A stretch of DNA of 61,602 nucleotides from an uncultured Collinsella sp. GTDB taxonomy: Bacteria; Actinomycetota; Coriobacteriia; Coriobacteriales; Coriobacteriaceae. Positions 58,657-61,602 of the stretch are shown in pieces. The notes beneath the pieces are model-generated. The model was not told where the DNA came from. It ran no database searches and saw only the letters and a program-made list of their open reading frames with translations. The translations under genes were made by a program, and so were the position numbers. Within the stretch, counting starts at the first letter, position 1. Every line of letters begins with the position of its first letter. The stretch covers positions 1-61,602 of the forward strand of contig CAAEEX010000042.1 of the NCBI GenBank assembly GCA_900755005.1, written 5' to 3'.

Positions 58657-59823
58657 TTACTCGGCGTCGGTCTCCTCGTCCTTCTTCTCGGAAGGCAGCG
58701 GGGTAACCTCGATCTCGACGCCCAGAGTCTCAGCAGCAGACTTCATGGACAGGGAGATACGACGACGGTCGAGGTCGATCTCCATGACCTTGACCTGAAC
58801 CTTGTCGCCCACGTGGGTGACCTGAGAAGGCTGATCGACGTGCTTGTTGGCCATCTCGGAGATGTGCACCAGGCCCTCGATGCCCTCGCCCAGGTCGACG
58901 AAAGCGCCGAACGGGACAAGCTTGGTCACAGTGCCCTCGACGATAGCGCCGACGGGGTACTTCTTGACCAGTGCGCGCCACGGATCCTCGGTGGTCTGCT
59001 TGAGACCCAGGGAGATGCGCTCGCGGTTGAGATCGACGTCGAGAACCTCGACCTCGACCTCCTGGCCGACCTTGACAACCTCGGAAGGATGGTTGACGTG
59101 GTTCCAGGAGAGCTCGGAGATGTGGATGAGGCCGTCGATACCGCCGAGGTCGACGAAGGCGCCGAAGTCGACGATGGAGGAAACGGTGCCCTGGAGACGC
59201 ATACCAGACTTGAGCTTGGACAGGATCTCGGAGCGCTCGGCCTTACGGGACTCCTCGAGCACGACGCGACGGGAGAGGACGACGTTGTTGCGGTTGCGGT
59301 CCATCTCGATAACGCGGGCCTCGATGCGGGTGCCCATGTAAGAGGTGAGGTCCTTAACGCGACGGAGGTCGACGAGGGAAGCAGGCAGGAAGCCACGCAG
59401 GCCGATGTCGAGAATCAGGCCGCCCTTGACAACCTCGATAACCTCGCCCTCGACGTTCTCGCCGGAGTTGAACTTCTCCTCGATGCGGTTCCAAGCACGC
59501 TCGTACTCGGCACGCTTCTTGGACAGGACCAGACGACCGTCCTTGTCCTCCTTCTGGAGAACCAGAGCCTCGATGGGATCACCGAGTGCAACGATGTCTG
59601 CAGGGTTAGCGTCCTTGCGGATGGACAGCTCGCGGACCGGGATAACGCCCTCGGACTTGAATCCGATGTCAACGAGCACCTCGTCATGCTCGATCTTAAC
59701 GACAGTGCCGTTAACGAGATCGCCCTCATCAAAGTCGGTAATCGTACCGTCGATGAGGTTGTTCATCTCCTCCTCGTTGACATCGTCAAGAGAGAAAATG
59801 GACGAGTTCTGAATCTCACTCAA
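58657..59823 (-). CDS. rpsA: Ribosomal protein S1
   Basis: The 388-residue protein has four S1 RNA-binding repeats (about residues 30-105, 120-185, 205-275 and 290-360), each with the pattern G-x-V-x-x-(I/V)-x-x-(F/Y)-G-A-(F/V)-V-D. The acidic N- and C-terminal tails are usual. It recruits mRNA to the 30S subunit. The start is a TTG at 59823, seven bases after AAAGGGG; no in-frame ATG with a better site exists upstream. The four-domain length is typical outside proteobacteria. Confidence 0.92.
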   Translation of the reverse strand: MSEIQNSSIFSLDDVNEEEMNNLIDGTITDFDEGDLVNGTVVKIEHDEVLVDIGFKSEGVIPVRELSIRKDANPADIVALGDPIEALVLQKEDKDGRLVLSKKRAEYERAWNRIEEKFNSGENVEGEVIEVVKGGLILDIGLRGFLPASLVDLRRVKDLTSYMGTRIEARVIEMDRNRNNVVLSRRVVLEESRKAERSEILSKLKSGMRLQGTVSSIVDFGAFVDLGGIDGLIHISELSWNHVNHPSEVVKVGQEVEVEVLDVDLNRERISLGLKQTTEDPWRALVKKYPVGAIVEGTVTKLVPFGAFVDLGEGIEGLVHISEMANKHVDQPSQVTHVGDKVQVKVMEIDLDRRRISLSMKSAAETLGVEIEVTPLPSEKKDEETDAE

Positions 59824-60138
59824 AGGTGGACCCCTTTCGAACTACGGGGCCCCGATTGCTAGGACCTACAGAAGGGTGCGACAAGCACACAACGTTTAGG
59901 AACACTCGGGAGCCGACAGATACTAATGTGACGCTTATGCAATCACGTTCGTATAGGTTACGGGGAAATGAGTTCGATTTCAAGCGTGAACTGCGATTTT
60001 TTACTCGTGTGGAGACTTTTTCGTAATCTTATGAACACACGTCTCCGCAACTTGACGATAACCAGCCAGGCAATTCGCTTTGGGGTAAAGTATCCGGAGC
60101 CAACGACTCTAGATCAAATTTACGAGAAAGGTGCCCGC
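59824..60138. promoter_or_regulatory. Divergent leader of rpsA and the HAD gene
   Basis: This 315-bp stretch without a gene contains the rpsA ribosome-binding site and a long rpsA leader. TTGAAA, 17 bases, TAACCT (minus strand, around 59955-59985) is only a weak promoter candidate. A TTGACG near 60052 on the plus strand has no partner -10 at normal spacing. The site GAAAGGTG before GTG 60139 belongs to the HAD gene. Confidence 0.4.
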
Positions 60139-60897
60139 GTGCTCAAAGCAGTCGTTTTCGATATGGACGAAACGCTTCTTAGCATCAACCTCAACGCGTT
60201 CATCCTTCGCTATTTTAAGGATGTCTCTTCGATGCTCGCGGATATCGGGCGCCGCAGCCGCGGTGGCACGATGGCACGCCTCGGCACCATCCTGGTCGAC
60301 CTCAACGCCAATCGCCGCAGCGGCACGGACAACCGCACCAATCTTGAGTTTTACCAAGAAGAGGTCGAGCGCCGATGCGGGATCCGCCTCTCCGATCCCC
60401 TCATCTACGAGGCGTTTACCTACTATGACCGCGAAGTTCTTCCGTACAAGAACGACGATGTCATTAACGCCCACGCCATGCCGGGCGCACACGCCGCGCT
60501 CCAGGCCGTACAGGACGCGGGGCTGCGCTGCGCGCTCTTTACCAACCCCAGCTTTCCGCAGGGGGCCATCGAGTGCCGCATGGGTTGGGGCGACCTGGCC
60601 GACGTCCCCTTTGAGCTCGTCACGCATATGGGAAACGCCACCCGCTGCAAGCCCGATGCCACCTACTATCTAGAGCAGCTTCAGGTGATGGGGCTCGAGC
60701 CGCACGAGGTCCTTATGGTGGGCAACGATCCCAAGCGCGACTTCCCCAGTCCCGCCTGCGGCATTCAAACTGCCTATGTTGGCCAGGGAAAACCCGGCCG
60801 AGCCACCTGGCGCGGAACCATGGAAGACTTCGCCCGCGACTTTAACGCCGTAGTAGAAGCCTTCTACGAACACCAAGTAGCCGACGAACTGTCTTAA
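60139..60897 (+). CDS. HAD-superfamily phosphatase
   Basis: The 252-residue protein has HAD motif I VVFDMDETLL (Asp8 nucleophile, Asp10), motif II FTNPSF, the motif III lysine in CKPDATYY, and motif IV MVGNDPKRDF. The cap sits between motifs I and II. It hydrolyses an unknown phosphorylated metabolite. GTG 60139 is chosen because GAAAGGTG lies just upstream and motif I begins seven residues later; the longer frame starting at 59968 adds non-conserved residues. It overlaps the convergent gene's stop by four bases. Confidence 0.85.
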   Translation: MLKAVVFDMDETLLSINLNAFILRYFKDVSSMLADIGRRSRGGTMARLGTILVDLNANRRSGTDNRTNLEFYQEEVERRCGIRLSDPLIYEAFTYYDREVLPYKNDDVINAHAMPGAHAALQAVQDAGLRCALFTNPSFPQGAIECRMGWGDLADVPFELVTHMGNATRCKPDATYYLEQLQVMGLEPHEVLMVGNDPKRDFPSPACGIQTAYVGQGKPGRATWRGTMEDFARDFNAVVEAFYEHQVADELS

Positions 60898-61602
60898 CAG
60901 ACCTGGGTTTTGCCGATCATGATGTTGAGGATCTCGACGTCGGTGGCCTTCATGCCCACGCGGCCTACGTAGCCCATACTGGCGATCGTCTGCTCAACGG
61001 TATCTTGGATCAGGCCCTCGCCGGCGCGGAAGCCGCGGCCTTGCATGGCCATATCGTGGCCCAGAATCGCCGCATCGACGGCAGCCGAGATCTTGGCGGC
61101 ACAGCTCGCCTTGGCGCCGTCGCACACGATGCCGCCCACGTTGCCAAGCGTATTCGAGACCGTCGCGCCAATCTGTTCGCGCGTGCCACCGCACAGCCAG
61201 GTAATCGCAGCGCCGGCGCCGCACGCAGCGCAAATAGCACCGCAAAACGCCGAGAGCGCACCAATATAGCTCTTGATATGCACGGCGATAAGATCGGACA
61301 GCATCACGGCGCGCACCAGGCGCTCGTGGTCGCAACGCAGGTACTCGGCATACTCCATGACGGGCAATGCGCAGGTAATGCCCTGATTGCCCGAGCCGCA
61401 CACAATGGCGACCGGCAGCGCGCAACCGTTCATGCGGGCGTCGGACCCGGCGGCCGCACGGGCACGGGCGCGGCAGGCGACGTCATCGGCACGAGCACCC
61501 AGCAGCGTACGGCCCACCTCGGCGCCCCAAGCGTGCGCGAGGCCCTCAGCACTGATCGCGCCATTCAGCTCAATCTGACGCTCAACGGCAGCGCGGGCGG
61601 CC
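60894..61602 (-). CDS. UPF0597/L-cysteine desulfidase-type Fe-S enzyme, C-terminal part (runs off the window)
   Basis: The frame is open to the window end, so the N-terminus is missing. The visible 236 residues have the SDH-alpha-like signature CGSGNQGITCALPV and cysteines in FCGAICAACGAG and TWLCGG, expected to hold a 4Fe-4S cluster. The C-terminus (GMKATDVEILNIMIGK) fits the YhaM/CyuA group that removes sulfide from L-cysteine; a serine-dehydratase-like activity is the alternative. It is convergent with the HAD gene. Confidence 0.85.
   Translation of the reverse strand, partial: AARAAVERQIELNGAISAEGLAHAWGAEVGRTLLGARADDVACRARARAAAGSDARMNGCALPVAIVCGSGNQGITCALPVMEYAEYLRCDHERLVRAVMLSDLIAVHIKSYIGALSAFCGAICAACGAGAAITWLCGGTREQIGATVSNTLGNVGGIVCDGAKASCAAKISAAVDAAILGHDMAMQGRGFRAGEGLIQDTVEQTIASMGYVGRVGMKATDVEILNIMIGKTQVC

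Noticed and set aside
58396..59862. A 488-codon plus-strand frame opposite rpsA
   Set aside because: The translation is Leu/Asp/Val-rich and arises from the antisense of S1 repeats; no start signal or homology is seen.

Overview
The window looks like a piece of the chromosome of a high-GC anaerobic gut actinobacterium of the class Coriobacteriia, most likely Collinsella or a close relative. This is an inference from gene content (formate hydrogenlyase, selenium and molybdenum genes, a giant LAxTG-type surface protein) and from base composition. No 16S rRNA is present, so the name is a judgement, not a measurement.

Positions 1-22 kb, all minus strand, form one metabolic island. Read in the direction of transcription it runs hydN, fdhF (with an in-frame UGA and a SECIS-like hairpin), hyfABCDEFGHI, hycH, hycI, focA, an orphan molybdopterin oxidoreductase, selA, selB, tRNA-Sec and the start of mobA. 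The chain is coherent: FocA moves formate, FdhF oxidises it, the HydN/HyfA/HyfH iron-sulfur proteins carry electrons, HyfG/HyfI make H2, HyfB/C/D/E/F are the membrane arm, HycI/HycH mature the hydrogenase, and SelA/SelB/tRNA-Sec/MobA supply selenocysteine and the molybdenum cofactor. A 430-bp regulatory region (21755-22183) with repeated, helically phased boxes separates this island from a divergent toxin-antitoxin pair.

22-25.3 kb holds the TA module, a patch of nested inverted repeats, a decayed tRNA-Gly-derived three-hairpin element, tRNA-Gly(UCC), tRNA-Pro(UGG) and brnQ. 25.4-38.3 kb is one 4302-residue cell-wall-anchored surface protein made of duplicated leucine-rich, InlB-type and Ig/MBG-like repeats, with a perfect 12-bp inverted repeat over its ribosome-binding site.

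38.4-44.1 kb is a selenium-trafficking operon: a HgdB-like double-cubane dehydratase homologue, its ATP-driven activase, selD (itself a selenoprotein with UGA at codon 17), yedF, a DUF3343 gene and a cysteine desulfurase/selenocysteine lyase. A probable 22-codon leader peptide and a hairpin precede it. 44.1-49.6 kb supplies molybdenum: modABC, with an unusual extracytoplasmic domain fused to ModB, and moeA-mogA.

49.8-61.6 kb is mostly housekeeping: a CLC channel, a lipid kinase, a release-factor-like rescue protein, xpt, an MFS exporter, metY, a C_GCAxxG_C_C protein, a YigZ-family protein, RNase P RNA, ribosomal protein S1, a HAD phosphatase and a partial UPF0597/cysteine desulfidase gene. 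Dispersed palindromic elements, including a family ending in GTTGCGGTGAAATA, recur between genes across the window.
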